From Planococcus citri (taxonomy: Eukaryota; Arthropoda; Insecta; Hemiptera; Pseudococcidae), in contig NC_088677.1 of the NCBI RefSeq assembly GCF_950023065.1, forward strand, positions 65,125,469-65,189,468: a stretch of DNA of 64,000 nt. Reading direction: 5' to 3'. Both the position numbers and the translations under genes were made by a program. Positions within the stretch are counted from its first letter, which is position 1, and every line of letters starts with the position of its first letter. Below are positions 53,552 through 64,000 of the stretch, in pieces. The notes under the pieces are model-generated. The model ran no database searches. It was not told the DNA's origin and saw nothing but the letters and a program-made list of their open reading frames with translations.

Positions 53552-56500
53552 GTAAGTGATCGAATTTGTTTGATGATTAGATTTAAGCGGTCGTAATTTT
53601 GGACCAAAGTTTAAAAATACAAACCTACCGTAGTAGCACCCCTAGAGTGAATGAAAATATTGAAAAAATGTTCGAGCCATGAGGTTATTTTATTCATTTC
53701 ATCAAAAGTCAAAGTTTGACCTGGGCATTGAGTGGGTTCCAGGTGAACAAAGCTGTCTAACGATCATGAAAGTCACGAAAAGCCATGAAAAAGTCATGAA
53801 TTCTGCTCGAAACACTCTTAAAAAATTTTTAAAAAGGCCATAAAATGAAAAAAAATGAAAAATTTGTTCAAAAAATCAGAAAAATGAAAATCTAGAATAC
53901 CTAATGAGCTATTATACCTATTCACTGGGTAAAAATGAGGGCCATGTTGCAATGATGGTTACTTTATAACCCATTAACGTCTGAAAGAAGTCTTACAGAT
54001 AATTTCTAGAATTTTCATGGAAGAAGTCGAATTGAAAAATCAGATGACGATACCCTGCTTAAAATTGAGAACATTGTGTCATCGTTTACGTTGGTATTGA
54101 GGATTTCTTCAAAACAATTATGTGGATTTTTAAAGCCAAATTCAAAGTGAAGGCAAAAATGAAAAGTGAAATTTGTTGTAAGCACTTTTTTTTTGAAGAT
54201 ACCCCAACTCACGTTTTCACATCTCGACAAAATTGGAATAACCCAGAATGACACCAAGGTTCCCCTTGAAATGAAAAATGTTTAAGAACCAACTTCAAAT
54301 GTCGAAAAATATACCATGGAACAATAGATACTGAAACAGGCTAAAAATACCAGATTTCCAAAGCTGGAAATCAAAATTGGAAGAAAATCCCACATGGTGG
54401 CAAGTGCCTGTAGCAATAGCGGAGAGTGATGAAGAGTAATTTTTAAAAAAATATTTACTCATGAATTTAAAGAGATAAGGCATCGTTCGCGTGAAAATCA
54501 AATTACCGAACGCACGATGCCAGGAAGCTGAAATGAAATTGAAAGTATCTAACCACGTGACTTCACGATGGTTATTTTTCGATCTGAATGTTACTTATTC
54601 TGTGCCTTCTTATTCCAATTTCGTTGCCATGTGAAGTTTTTTTTGTGCGGTGTCCAAGTTGTCGAAAAGAGAAAATAAAGTGATGTGTTTTGAGGCATTA
54701 CATTTTCTTTTCGAAATTCCTGCGATCAAATTGGAAAAAGAAATCGAAAAAATTTTCATTTTCGTCAATTTCAGTCTTTTGGTTTTTGTCTCCATGTTGA
54801 ATTTTTATTTTGAGAATCCGCTCGTAATCGGTTTGGGGAAATCCTCAATTTCCAGAGTGAATGCTGACTCGATTTTAATTTAAGTTTTTTTCCGTTCGAA
54901 ATTAGTAAACGCTGAAAAGCAACTATAAATAAGCAGAAACCTTTTTGCAATGATGAGCTTATCAGTCCTAACAGTGCGCTTTCGCTGTGGTGTGGTGTTT
55001 CACTGTTTCTATCAAGTTCCATTCCCTTCGAAAAACATCACTCCTCTAGTCGAGATTATTCACACACAACATAATCACAACAGGTATATATTTTGTATTC
55101 TTCTCGACTAAATTACCATTTCTATGGTGTGGCAAGTCGTCGTTCAATTCTCAACTTTCGTGTCGATGTTGAAGACGACAACGACGACACGACGTCTATA
55201 AAATTGCCATTCAAAATACAACACAACTACTCGTACTCGTATAACCGCGAACAGCAGCTCCATCGCGACGTACAGGTTCAACAGGTTACATAGTTTCGCT
55301 TCTTTTTCACCCTCTCTTTTCGACGACCGCCGTGTTCTAACCTTGTAACGGTCGTGGCGAATTGAAAATTTCCTCGTGAACCACGACACCGTGAAATTAT
55401 TACGAAAGTAAATTTTTTCTCCCACATTTCGGTCATGATTTGTTCTCGAACAGCATCGTTTACTCGTGGTCAGCACACGTAACATGTAGAGGATACGAGT
55501 AAAATAAACATCTATGGTGTTCGCAGCTTATACATACGAGAGGCATTACATCGTTTACGTCTACCTATGTCTGTGTCTATATTGAACTTAAAAATATACC
55601 TACGCGTGTATCAATCGTTTGTAGGTATTTTTTGTTTTCGAAACAGCTAACGTAGGTACAGGTAGGAATTGTTGAAACAGATGTGTCTACGAGCATGCTT
55701 CATAATGACTGCGGTGTGAAAAACACCTTAAAATTGCAGCACGTTACGTTGGCAACAAAAAATTAAGGATCGAGTTCTGTGAAATGGATTTCTGTTATTG
55801 ATAATACATTCTAGGGTAAAAAGAAGCTGGAGTCGAAGAAGGACATTGGCCTCAACTGGTTACAATTTAAAAAAAAAAATTACGTCCATTTTGATTCCCA
55901 CCCTTGCGCAGGGAGGTTTGACTGACTCATTTTATGAGATTCCAGAAATTGATTTTTGCTCAAAGTGTTTCAAGAAGCGTCTTGGACCTTTGAAAAACTC
56001 ATCACACTCTATTAAAATGTGTGATTTTATGAATTGATCTGCCATTTCGTTCATTCTCATTTTTTGCAAGACCCTTACGTTAATGTTACGAGTAAATTGA
56101 TTTTTTGTGGTGAAAAAAATGTACAAAATTGCAATATTTTTTGCTTTGAGTAAAGTGAATTTTTGAATTTTTCTTTGAAAATTTTGAAAGAGAGCCTTTC
56201 TTGAAAAAAAAGATTTGATGTGTCAATTTTTTTACCTGAATATACTTCGAAGAAATTAATACTAGCTTAACATGAAAACATTGTTCATCTTCGCATCTGC
56301 AAGGTCACTATCGACGAACTAGGTCGAGAGAAGGTACTGGGTGCCATACAACGATAAATCTAATAAGTACGAAAAAAAACTTGTAAAAGTCACAAAATTA
56401 ATCATCTTTCAAGGTCAGAATTGCCCAAATGCAATATTCATATATGAAGAGAGAGAAAGTGAAGTGGAACCCTCCAAAAAATTGAGTTTTGTATGTAAAA

Positions 56501-59500
56501 TTTCTGAAAAAGTCAGTAGAGACTTGGACTCTTTTGTTGGGGGGGGGGGGATTTTTCATGTTGCATTGTGATGAATCTCACGGAAGATTTTGTTTGTTTT
56601 AGTAACTTAGTAAGGCCAATATTGTGTAAACACTTTCACCGAATTTCTGTGTTACTCTCGTACCTAATTCATTTATTCAGGATAAGAGATGAAGGATTTG
56701 AGAACTGATGATGCCATTTCTGTATCCTTGGTTCTTCGTCTGTTGAATATTGCTTCAGTTTTATTCTTATCTTTTTCACATTTTATCAATTTCGTTTTTC
56801 CTGGTCAACTTCATTCATCCAGTTTTTATGGTATTGATTTAACACGATTGCAAAGACAGTAACTACTGGACTTCGATGATTCGATGAATCATAATGCATT
56901 ACTTACTGGTTGAAACTAAAAAATTAGACAGTAAGTCGGGCTTCTTGGAATTTCTTCTGAAGTTGAGGAATTATCTCAGTTTTACTGAAGAAGTGATTGA
57001 GGAGAAAAAATACATCAAAATCTGAAAACATATAAAATTACCTACTTAACCACGCTACAAGTACCAAAAAATGAAATGAACTGTCCGCAAAGAAAAAGAA
57101 AATTAGTTGAGAAAAGTCAATCAGGGAAAAGAAGGTGACCTATTTATCAAATTTTGTCTTTATTTTTTGCACTAAGAGTCCTTTCGAAATTTGTACAACG
57201 CTGACATTAAAAACGTGTAAAATGTTTTGTCGCTTTCTTGAAAAATAATTCCAAATTTTTAAAAAATACCTTCATCGGATTCTACAATCTTTTGTTTGAT
57301 TTTTATCAACTTGGGAAACATTGCAACAAATCCTTGACATCATATCAATGATTTTAAAAAACCGAAAAAAAGTAAATATATAAAATTTAAAAAAATGAAT
57401 TTTTCATCCTCAAGTACGTTCGACACTTGATCTGAACCTGCTTAACCCAAATCATTGCCAGAGAAAAATTACCCATATTTTAAAAAAAATCATTGATGAC
57501 ATAATCCCCCTCAAAATTCAAGTCGCCCGAGCCTTCTATTTTGATTTTTATACAAGATCATCTAAATTAAATAAACCCAGGGCCGTGCAGACAAAATCCG
57601 GTCCCCTGAAGTAAAAAATGTAAGAGCAAAAAAAAATGTCAGTCAAAAGTTGATAGTTGAGCTGATTTTTGTAGGGTCATTTTGGTAAAAGATGATTTTT
57701 TTGCACTGATAAGTCCTTAGATGGCTCTTGAAAAAAAAACTCAAGGCATGGGGACTCCCCTCCCTTCTTTTTACAAGCTGAATAAGCTCAAAAATTAGAT
57801 TACACTCCATAATCCTTATGATCGCAGACCTGAATAAATGACCCAATAATTTTTCTCGTTGATGATGCTATTTTTAGCCATCTGCACAAAGATGGGGAAA
57901 AAATTTGAAAATAAACACGACCGATAATATAATGTGTAGATATAAAATAAATTGCGTCGAAATTATAATGAAGTCGCCACGCTATAGTGTTTTTTTTCCA
58001 TCGATGGTGTGCTTATTTGTACTAAATTAGCGCGATTAAAAACGAAGCTAAGCGGCGATAAAACACTAGAGAGTGAAAAATTTGATTATATATTATTGTA
58101 TACTTGGTAACACATGTGCCATGCCACCGTGCTGGTAGACATACGAGTAGAATAAGGTGACGGGGTAGACTGCTTCTGGTGTTGACGTGTTGACTGCACG
58201 TGCATATAGAGTAGCTTTTATAGATCCGGCAAGTCGCCGGATGATTTTTTTTCTTCTTTGCCGATGTGGTGTTTTTTTTTCAATTTTTTTTTTTCATATA
58301 CGTGCGAACGAAGAGTAGAAAATGAAGAATAATTTTCGGCTACTGTGCCGCGCATGTAGAGGACGGTACGGATTATCGATACGTACGAGCGTCGCATCGT
58401 TAAGTTTGCAATGGAAGCGTTCCAATTGTTATTGTTGGGCGATATACGAGTACGAGTATATACGAAGAGTTGTGGAAATCACCGCCACTCAAATGATTTG
58501 TTTTCTTTTGCTTTATCGTCGCTTAGTACGCGTTTTTAATCATCCGCGAAATTCATCACGCCTAAGAGTCATTCTCGCTTAATTAGTTTTATTACGTGCG
58601 TGGCGACGACGATGGATTTCACTCGACGCGATGGAGAAGTTGCTCAAAAATGGGGCTGGGAGGGGATTTGAAATATGGATGCGGGATCGGTCTATCGGAT
58701 GGGTGAGGGAATAGACGAGATGGGGTGTTCAGGTCTGCGAAGATTGAAGGGTAAGTTGGGATTTGATTTGGGTTGCAATTTTTTGGGGTGATTTTGGAAA
58801 ATGTTTGTAACCCCCCCTCCCTTTCGGTTTTTGAAAATCGCCCCGTAAGGCAGGGAGAAGTCTGGGTGAATTATTCTCTAAAAATATGGACACTGCGTCT
58901 GTTCTAATTTGGACCTTGAAGGGACACTTTATTTACTCATCAGAATGATTCTGTTCGACAAACTAATTGTTAAAAAAATATCACCCTTGAACTGACGAAA
59001 ACTTTGAACTTGACTCACTTCAACTTTTGATTTGGCATATGCTCTTCTGAGCTTTTGCTCATACTCATTACTCTTTCGGACTTCTATCTAGTTATCGAGA
59101 TTGAAATTTTGAAAATTTCATAAAAATGCCCCATGACTGAGTGAGCGGAGGAAGTCAGTTTCTCGTAACAAAAGTAAAATTTTTCTCCATGATAAAAAAC
59201 ATATGCAGCTTTAGCAACGAATAAATAATTCAGAAAAGATGGTTGGGCTATTTGATTTTTGACGTAAAAACACTTTTTTTCCCTGAACAAAAACCTGAGG
59301 TGTAAGGTTTCCTTTGAAGTGAACCCCCTCTCTCTATTGTTAATCTTTTCAAATTTGGTTTTACCCTCATTACTGAAAAAATATTCGCCCGAGAAGAAAA
59401 GGTAGGTAAATAACCTTCAGTGTTGAGTTATCAAATAAGAGGGAAGTAAAGTACCTGAATTAGAGAGAGATTGAGTAAATTTACTCAAATGAAGGAGGTA

Positions 59501-59807
59501 ATTTTAGATTTGAGTCGAATCATCATAAATAATATTTGTCCATATTAACCAAGCTACATAATTCAACGTAATCGTTGTAAAATGAATTACTTACTTGTCT
59601 TTTCTCTCATCAATTTTTCTATTTCATTCACATTCAGAATTAGGTATTGAGCCCCTCTATACTGCTCATTTCTTTCATCAATTTTTTTATTTCATTAAAA
59701 TTAAATTCCAAGTGCAGGAACGTTAAATGGGATTTCAGATCGATGCACGTGCTGTTCATTAGATGCACTCTTGATAGCTCGAGTGATCGTAATTAATTAA
59801 TGAAGTT
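53552..59807. other. No gene recognised
   Basis: Mostly AT-rich with scattered CpG patches (55090-55500, 58130-58640). A 12-G run lies at 56539-56550. Near 53770 there is a set of CATGAAAGTCACGAAAAGCC-like words, reminiscent of the TGGAAAAGTCAGGGAA repeats. No domain-like translation was found. Confidence 0.35.
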
Positions 59808-60060
59808 TGTCCATGTCTTCAAAACTGGATCATTTACCCCTCGACTTGGATGTAAGTCCATTCACATATTCCATGCTTCGATTCTAGATCTGTTCAATAT
59901 GCATATTTATGTGAGTTGGCATACCTGCTCAAAATAGATCGATTCTATTGATTGAGTTCACATTGTTCTTCCTGATACGCATTTTTTTGATTTGACTGCT
60001 CATAGCATGAATAGTGTAATCGCTTTTTCTGGTTGAGTAGAATTTTGGAAATTTCTCATA
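59808..60060. repeat. Segmental duplication, copy A, first part
   Basis: GTCCATGTCTTCAAAACTGG to TTTTGGAAATTTCTCATA matches 61786-62070 in the same orientation at about 90 percent. Copy B has about 34 extra bases (ATTATCAAGGTACCGG...). The match continues in copy A only after the insertion ending at 61214. Confidence 0.85.
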
Positions 60061-60224
60061 ATATGTGACCGTGCATATTAAAACAGACCTTACGTCTTTT
60101 TTGTCACTTTTGAGTTAGATACGGATTCGTATGTAAAAAATGCTGAATTTTTCAAAAAAGTTGGTCTCAAGAACAATGGAGCATGTTTAGTACCTTGAAC
60201 ATGCATGTTTGTTGGCTGCGTTTG

Positions 60225-60320
60225 CAAAACGTTGATGTTTTTCCGTTAGGTCGCTTTTAACTTGCACAAGATTTCGATGTTTTTCCATTAGGTTGCTTTT
60301 AACTTGCACAAGATTTTAAT
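60225..60320. repeat. Short tandem duplication, ~46-bp unit
   Basis: GATGTTTTTCCGTTAGGTCG..TTTTAACTTGCACAAGATTT is repeated at once as GATGTTTTTCCATTAGGTTG..TTTTAACTTGCACAAGATTT. Confidence 0.85.
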
Positions 60321-60736
60321 GCGTAAAAAGTTTTTTCAAAATGTGAAATAAGAACCAAATCTTGGTCTGTTTTGCTCATCTCGATGAAGTTATCTCTGGT
60401 AGTACATACTAATTCACGATTCAGGATTTTGTTGCACTCTTGCGTACAACAAGCCTTTGCTTCAGGGCCGAAAAATGATTCAATTTTGCTAAATTCTTCT
60501 AGATCAAGCACAGAATCATCAAGACCCACATCGTGATCAAATTCACGCTCATCTGCGATTCGAGAAGCGGCACTGTGGCTAAAATGTGATGCTACACTTT
60601 CTTGAAGTTCTGCATCATTACTAATATCTGAAGTGTCCGGTAATATTTCTACATCGATATCGTAGAGTTCCTTGATTAACTGAAGATCATCCATCATGAA
60701 TTGATTATCAAGTTCCTCCATTAACTGATCATCCAT
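60299..60736 (-). CDS. Hypothetical acidic protein in an insertion, probably truncated
   Basis: The minus-strand frame starts MDDQLMEELDNQFMMDD and encodes 145 residues. The first ~90 are acidic, with a duplicated MDDQ/MMDD-type start arising from a 33-base repeat in the DNA. The C-terminal part has CCTQECNKIL, then VCTTRDNFIEMSKTDQDLVL. A C-x3-C pair followed by R......s...qDlvl resembles a cysteine-containing module in uncharacterised transposon-associated arthropod proteins, but I cannot name it. Past the stop, the next frame stays open (NLVQVKSNLMEKH, duplicated as NLVQVKSDLTEKH), which suggests a frameshift and a once longer protein. I see no transposase motif. Confidence 0.4.
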   Translation of the reverse strand: MDDQLMEELDNQFMMDDLQLIKELYDIDVEILPDTSDISNDAELQESVASHFSHSAASRIADEREFDHDVGLDDSVLDLEEFSKIESFFGPEAKACCTQECNKILNRELVCTTRDNFIEMSKTDQDLVLISHFEKTFYALKSCAS

Positions 60737-61088
60737 TATGAATTGATTATCAAACGATAAAATTATGCCAAATTATTAAAATCAAACAATAAAATTATTT
60801 CAAATTTTCAAAATCTAGGTAAAGATAAAACTATTTCAAATTTTAGAATTTCGAAATCTATCTAACGATAAAATGATACTGATAGTAGGGAGAACTGCAT
60901 AAATTTCATCATGGCTAGGTTGCATCAACGGTAAAACGCGAGTATAAATATTGTAAAATACCATCTTATAACGCCATCTATATACCAAAATAATCGTCAG
61001 AATCTCAGGAATCTTCCTCCCACCATGACAACCCAAACCGAATACAGGTAGCTCGAGACTATCCACGCGCATTCCGCCTCCCCCCACC

Positions 61089-61172
61089 AAAAAAAAAAGT
61101 TCCCTGAAATTGTTGTAGGAACACTTCATAGAGTTCCTACAACAATTTCAGGGAACTTTTTTTTTTTTTTTT
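61089..61172. repeat. 24-bp perfect hairpin with A/T extension
   Basis: Arms 61099-61122 and 61133-61156 are perfect reverse complements with a 10-base loop (ACTTCATAGA). They are extended by an A10 run before and a T16 run after. The arm begins GTTCCCTGAAATTGTTGTAG. It could be a mini-foldback or an RNA hairpin source. Confidence 0.85.
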
Positions 61173-61214
61173 GGTCGTATGGTCCCTTTCCATAATGCGC
61201 CCTCACATATTATG

Positions 61215-61440
61215 TATTTTGAAAGGTCACTTCTAAAGGATATAGGAGTGAAATCTGAAAAATTCTACCATATCTTTTGAGGAGGGAGAATTAAAATCTG
61301 AGAAATTCTGAGCTTAAGGCCATGTAGTGCCACCTGGGCCTGTTATTTCAAATTTCCGCCTTTGGGTGGGCTGTATTATTGTCTAATGAGCTATGATTGT
61401 AAAAAATGAGTAGAAACTGGCTTGCAATCATTACAATTAA
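61215..61440. repeat. Segmental duplication, copy A, second part
   Basis: TATTTTGAAAGGTCACTTCT to ACTGGCTTGCAATCATTACA matches 62072-62293 of copy B. Confidence 0.85.
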
Positions 61441-61785
61441 GAGCCATCAAAATGATTTAATTCTTCTTTTGTCGGTGATATATTGATGGGTCGCTCCCAA
61501 CCTCCAGCTAGCACCCTCGCTTGGGTTGGCATGTTGCGATTGTACTTAATTTTTTTCAAAGTGTTTGGGGTAGAGGTTTCAAAAATTCCAATTTGTTTTT
61601 AGGAACATATCTCGGCTCCTATGAGACCACATCAGTTCGAAGTTTGGATTTATGTTTGAAATGCAATTCAAAAAAAGAAAAATATTTTTACTAAAAACTT
61701 TTATGTTTGATTTTTGGACCCTGTCTCCCAAATTTGTTGTCCTTGAAATCAAAATGGGACCTTCGCTGTAATTTAAGAAGCAATG
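61441..61785. other. Spacer between duplication copies
   Basis: Unique sequence; nothing recognised. Confidence 0.35.
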
Positions 61786-62297
61786 TGTCCATGTCTTGAA
61801 AACTGGATCATTTACCCCTCGACTTGGATGTTACTCCATCCTCATATTTCATGCTTCGATTCTAGATCTGTCCAATATATGTACATATTTATGTGAGTTG
61901 AGATACCTGCTCCGAATAGATCGATTATAGGGAGTTCACATTGTTCTTTCTGGTACACATTTTTTGATTTCATTATCAAGGTACCGGTTTTAAAATCCAA
62001 ATTTTTGACTGCTCATAGCACGAATAGTGTAATCGTTTTTCTGGTTGAATTGAATTTTGGAAAATTCTCATATTTTGAAAGATCACTTCTAAAAGATATA
62101 GGAGGACTAAAATTTGAAAAATACTGTCATATCTTTTGAGAGAGAGAGTTGAAATTTGAGAAATTCTGAGCTTAAGGCCCTGTAGTGCCATCTGAGCATG
62201 TTATTTCATATTTTTGCCTTTGGGTGGACTATATTATTGTCTAATGAGCCATGAATGTAAAGATGAGTAAAAACTGGCTTGCAATCATTACAAATTA
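61786..62297. repeat. Segmental duplication, copy B (uninterrupted)
   Basis: Direct repeat of 59808-60060 plus 61215-61440. It serves as the empty-site reference for the insertion at 60061-61214. Confidence 0.85.
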
Positions 62298-63148
62298 CCT
62301 AATATTTAGGTATACAGAAATTTTAAAACATCAATCATGTAAATCAAACTCATTTCACCATTTCTCAATTGACAAAGAGAACACCCATTTCACATCACAT
62401 TCAAATCAATCCTGCGAAGAAATCCCAAATTGAAAAAATTGTTCATAATCCATTAGGCTTTAAAATACAGCTAGTATTTCTACCGACTGATGATATCACC
62501 GAAGACTTTTCCAGCAAACCTGAGCCTCCTCTCCTCCTTCACTCCTTCCCAACTTTCAAAAATATAAAGAAAGCAGTGTTTCACAATACCTCATGAATAA
62601 TTCGCGTTCGCGATTCGTCGTAGGTACTCTTATAAACTTTCACGTTGAAATATTAAGCTTGAAAAATTTTCCATTTTCAACAGGCTCTCTGTTGATTAAA
62701 ACTACACGCTTTATCCATAAGTATTTTTAATTAATCGAGAAAATTTTCTTTTTCTGCGCAACATTTTCGACTCAATCATGTCTAAAACTTTACCGTAGAC
62801 GTTCAGTTCAAATGAAAACTGAATAGGTAGTACCTATCCAAGTAGGTATCTACACTTGGAACTCGAAAGTCGAAATACGAGCAGGGAAAAACATCTTTCT
62901 GATCGATAAGGCCATTCTATACAAAATTCTATAATATGTTTCTCTAGAAACACAGGAGTAATAGGCGTATGCTCTCCAGAGGCATATTAATGATTAATAA
63001 ATGAAGCTAAGAATATGTTTTTTACCCCTGTTCCCGATACTGTACCTGTATACTCGTTACTTTAGCCATTTACACCCTCCTCTCGAGAGAACATCATTCG
63101 TTCTCTTCTTCGATAAGACGGTACATTAGTATTTTCTTTATTGAATCA
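62298..63148. other. No gene recognised
   Basis: AT-rich; nothing seen. Confidence 0.35.
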
Positions 63149-63779
63149 TTTAACGCCTTACAAGAATTATTATCCTTTTAAAATTTTATTCGCTTTTTAC
63201 AAAAACGATGCGCCTTTTCTCAAATACCTACGCAACGTTACTATCTTGTGTATTACGAGCGAGTACACGTATGAGGTAAATATACGGCCACCGTGGTGGT
63301 GATGGTGGTATATTTTTGATGGTTGTAAATTTACTCAACGACTAGGTATTCAATTTGTTGTTATATTGTACGTTTTTATTGGTCCGTTTGCGGTATACTC
63401 ACTGTGTGTGCTGTTAAGAAGATGAAGAAGAAGAATACGAGCGAAAAAAGAACATCCAGCATCTTTTTTCTTCTTTTTTTTCTCCCTTCACACAACATAC
63501 GAGTAAGTCGTTTTTCATCAACAACCGAGTTGCTGCCGTGTTTTTTCTTATTTTCTTCTTCATTGTTGCCGAATTGCACATCCACAAAAAAGTAAAAAAT
63601 ATGTCCCAAAAAACAAATTTTTGGAATTTTTGGACCCCCTGTATTCGCCTCATACGTGTACTCGCTCGTAATACACACGATAGTAACGTTGCGTATAGGT
63701 ATTTGAGAAAAGGCGCATCGGTTTTGTAAAAAGCGAATAAAATATTTTAAAAGAATAATAATTCTTGTAAGGCGTTAAA
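63149..63779. repeat. Inverted duplication, ~130-bp arms, 371-bp spacer
   Basis: The left arm 63149-63276 (TTTAACGCCTTACAAGAATT ... TACACGTATGAGG) and right arm 63648-63779 are reverse complements with only a few differences. The spacer 63277-63647 is unique and carries no clear gene. The high identity suggests a recent inverted duplication or a TIR element. No target duplication is clear. Confidence 0.85.
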
Positions 63780-64000
63780 AAAAAAAACTTATCAACATGC
63801 TTCATGATCACATATTATATGCGGTTTTTTTGAGTGGTTTTCCTGTTCATCTGATCCAACTCTCCAGGTTCATAGAGTCCAGGATCACTACGTCTACCAT
63901 TAAAGTTCTGCTCAATTTGTTGAACGTTCAATTGATTACGTTCTCTTATCAGGTGCAGTAGGTAATGCTAATAATGCAATGGCTTCAGCTAAGTTGTTGG
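63780..64000. other. Window end, nothing recognised
   Basis: Short unassigned sequence. Confidence 0.3.

Larger units (their letters stand above)
60061..61214. mobile_element. 1.15-kb insertion with short TIRs splitting copy A
   Basis: Comparison with the uninterrupted copy B shows exactly where the insertion begins (after CTCATA at 60060) and ends (before TATTTTG at 61215). The ends carry CATAATATGTGA and its inverse TCACATATTATG, partly overlapping the flank. A TA on both sides is consistent with a TA target. It contains an open frame (60299-60736) and a hairpin (61089-61172). Superfamily unknown. Confidence 0.7.

Noticed and set aside
63376..63729. Open frames of 63-100 codons between and within the inverted arms
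   Set aside because: They overlap on both strands, are rich in F, S and K, and are driven by simple TCTTC/GAAGA composition.

Overview
The window looks like nuclear DNA of a multicellular animal. It is AT-rich, has almost no long open frames, is full of microsatellites and homopolymer runs, and carries remnants of many eukaryotic transposon superfamilies (hAT, piggyBac, BEL/Pao, jockey- and R1-like LINEs, pogo-like and Transib-like elements). The style of the repeats and of the short CpG-containing islands (TACGAGTA-type words, GTC/GAC runs) suggests an insect, perhaps a sternorrhynchan hemipteran such as a mealybug or aphid relative. That taxon is a guess. There is no confident host protein-coding gene, no tRNA or rRNA gene and no CRISPR array. 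The window is best read as intergenic or intronic sequence that has collected mobile elements.

Layout. 1-10.4 kb is AT-rich filler with several young tandem duplications (183, ~290 and 242 bp periods) and a 2.5-kb low-complexity array (7.7-10.3 kb). A 5'-truncated LINE tail and a 382-bp MITE are inserted in that array. A GC-rich block at 2.68-2.80 kb is a row of five perfect or near-perfect hairpins, each with a three-base GNA loop. 10.4-12.7 kb is unannotated, less AT-rich sequence. 12.67-13.75 kb is a 1.08-kb terminal-inverted-repeat (TIR) element built from ~155-bp modules that carry the same GAGCGAAGC hairpin. 14-28.7 kb is mostly featureless, with a 133-bp tandem repeat, low-complexity arrays and a duplicated ~300-bp segment (21.9 and 26.5 kb).

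28.8-36.0 kb is a dense transposon graveyard. It holds a 1,090-bp Transib-like foldback element (ends CACAGTG, 5-bp target duplication AGTCG), a 617-bp hAT-type MITE with an exact 8-bp target duplication, a BEL/Pao integrase fragment abutting a piggyBac transposase fragment, a 490-bp foldback inside the piggyBac reading frame, a hAT C-terminal dimerisation domain, an SGNH-like open frame, a jockey-like reverse transcriptase pseudogene and a 387-bp TA-flanked element packed with CGAGATCC motifs. 42.6-43.7 kb holds two further palindromic structures.

44.0-46.7 kb is an R1-like reverse transcriptase fragment with a 2,325-bp TA-flanked TIR element beside it; removing the element keeps the reading frame open. 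47.7-48.9 kb is a minus-strand stack of a YqaJ-type nuclease fragment, a LINE reverse transcriptase fragment and a BED-finger hAT transposase pseudogene. 49.46-49.85 kb is a pogo/Tigger-like MITE. 50.2-51.3 kb is a second TIR element of the hairpin-bearing family. 52.0-53.55 kb is a CpG-containing block that might be a non-coding first exon. 59.8-62.3 kb is a segmental duplication, one copy of which is split by a 1.15-kb insertion carrying an unrecognised acidic/cysteine-containing open frame and a 24-bp perfect hairpin. The window ends with a nearly identical 130-bp inverted duplication.

The most notable signal is the recurring hairpin GCNC-GA-GC-GAA-GC-GA-GNGC. Its core is constant, its outer stem covaries between loci (GCCC/GGGC, GCAC/GTGC, GCTC/GAGC), and it occurs both in a five-hairpin block and as the GC-rich heart of the modular TIR elements.
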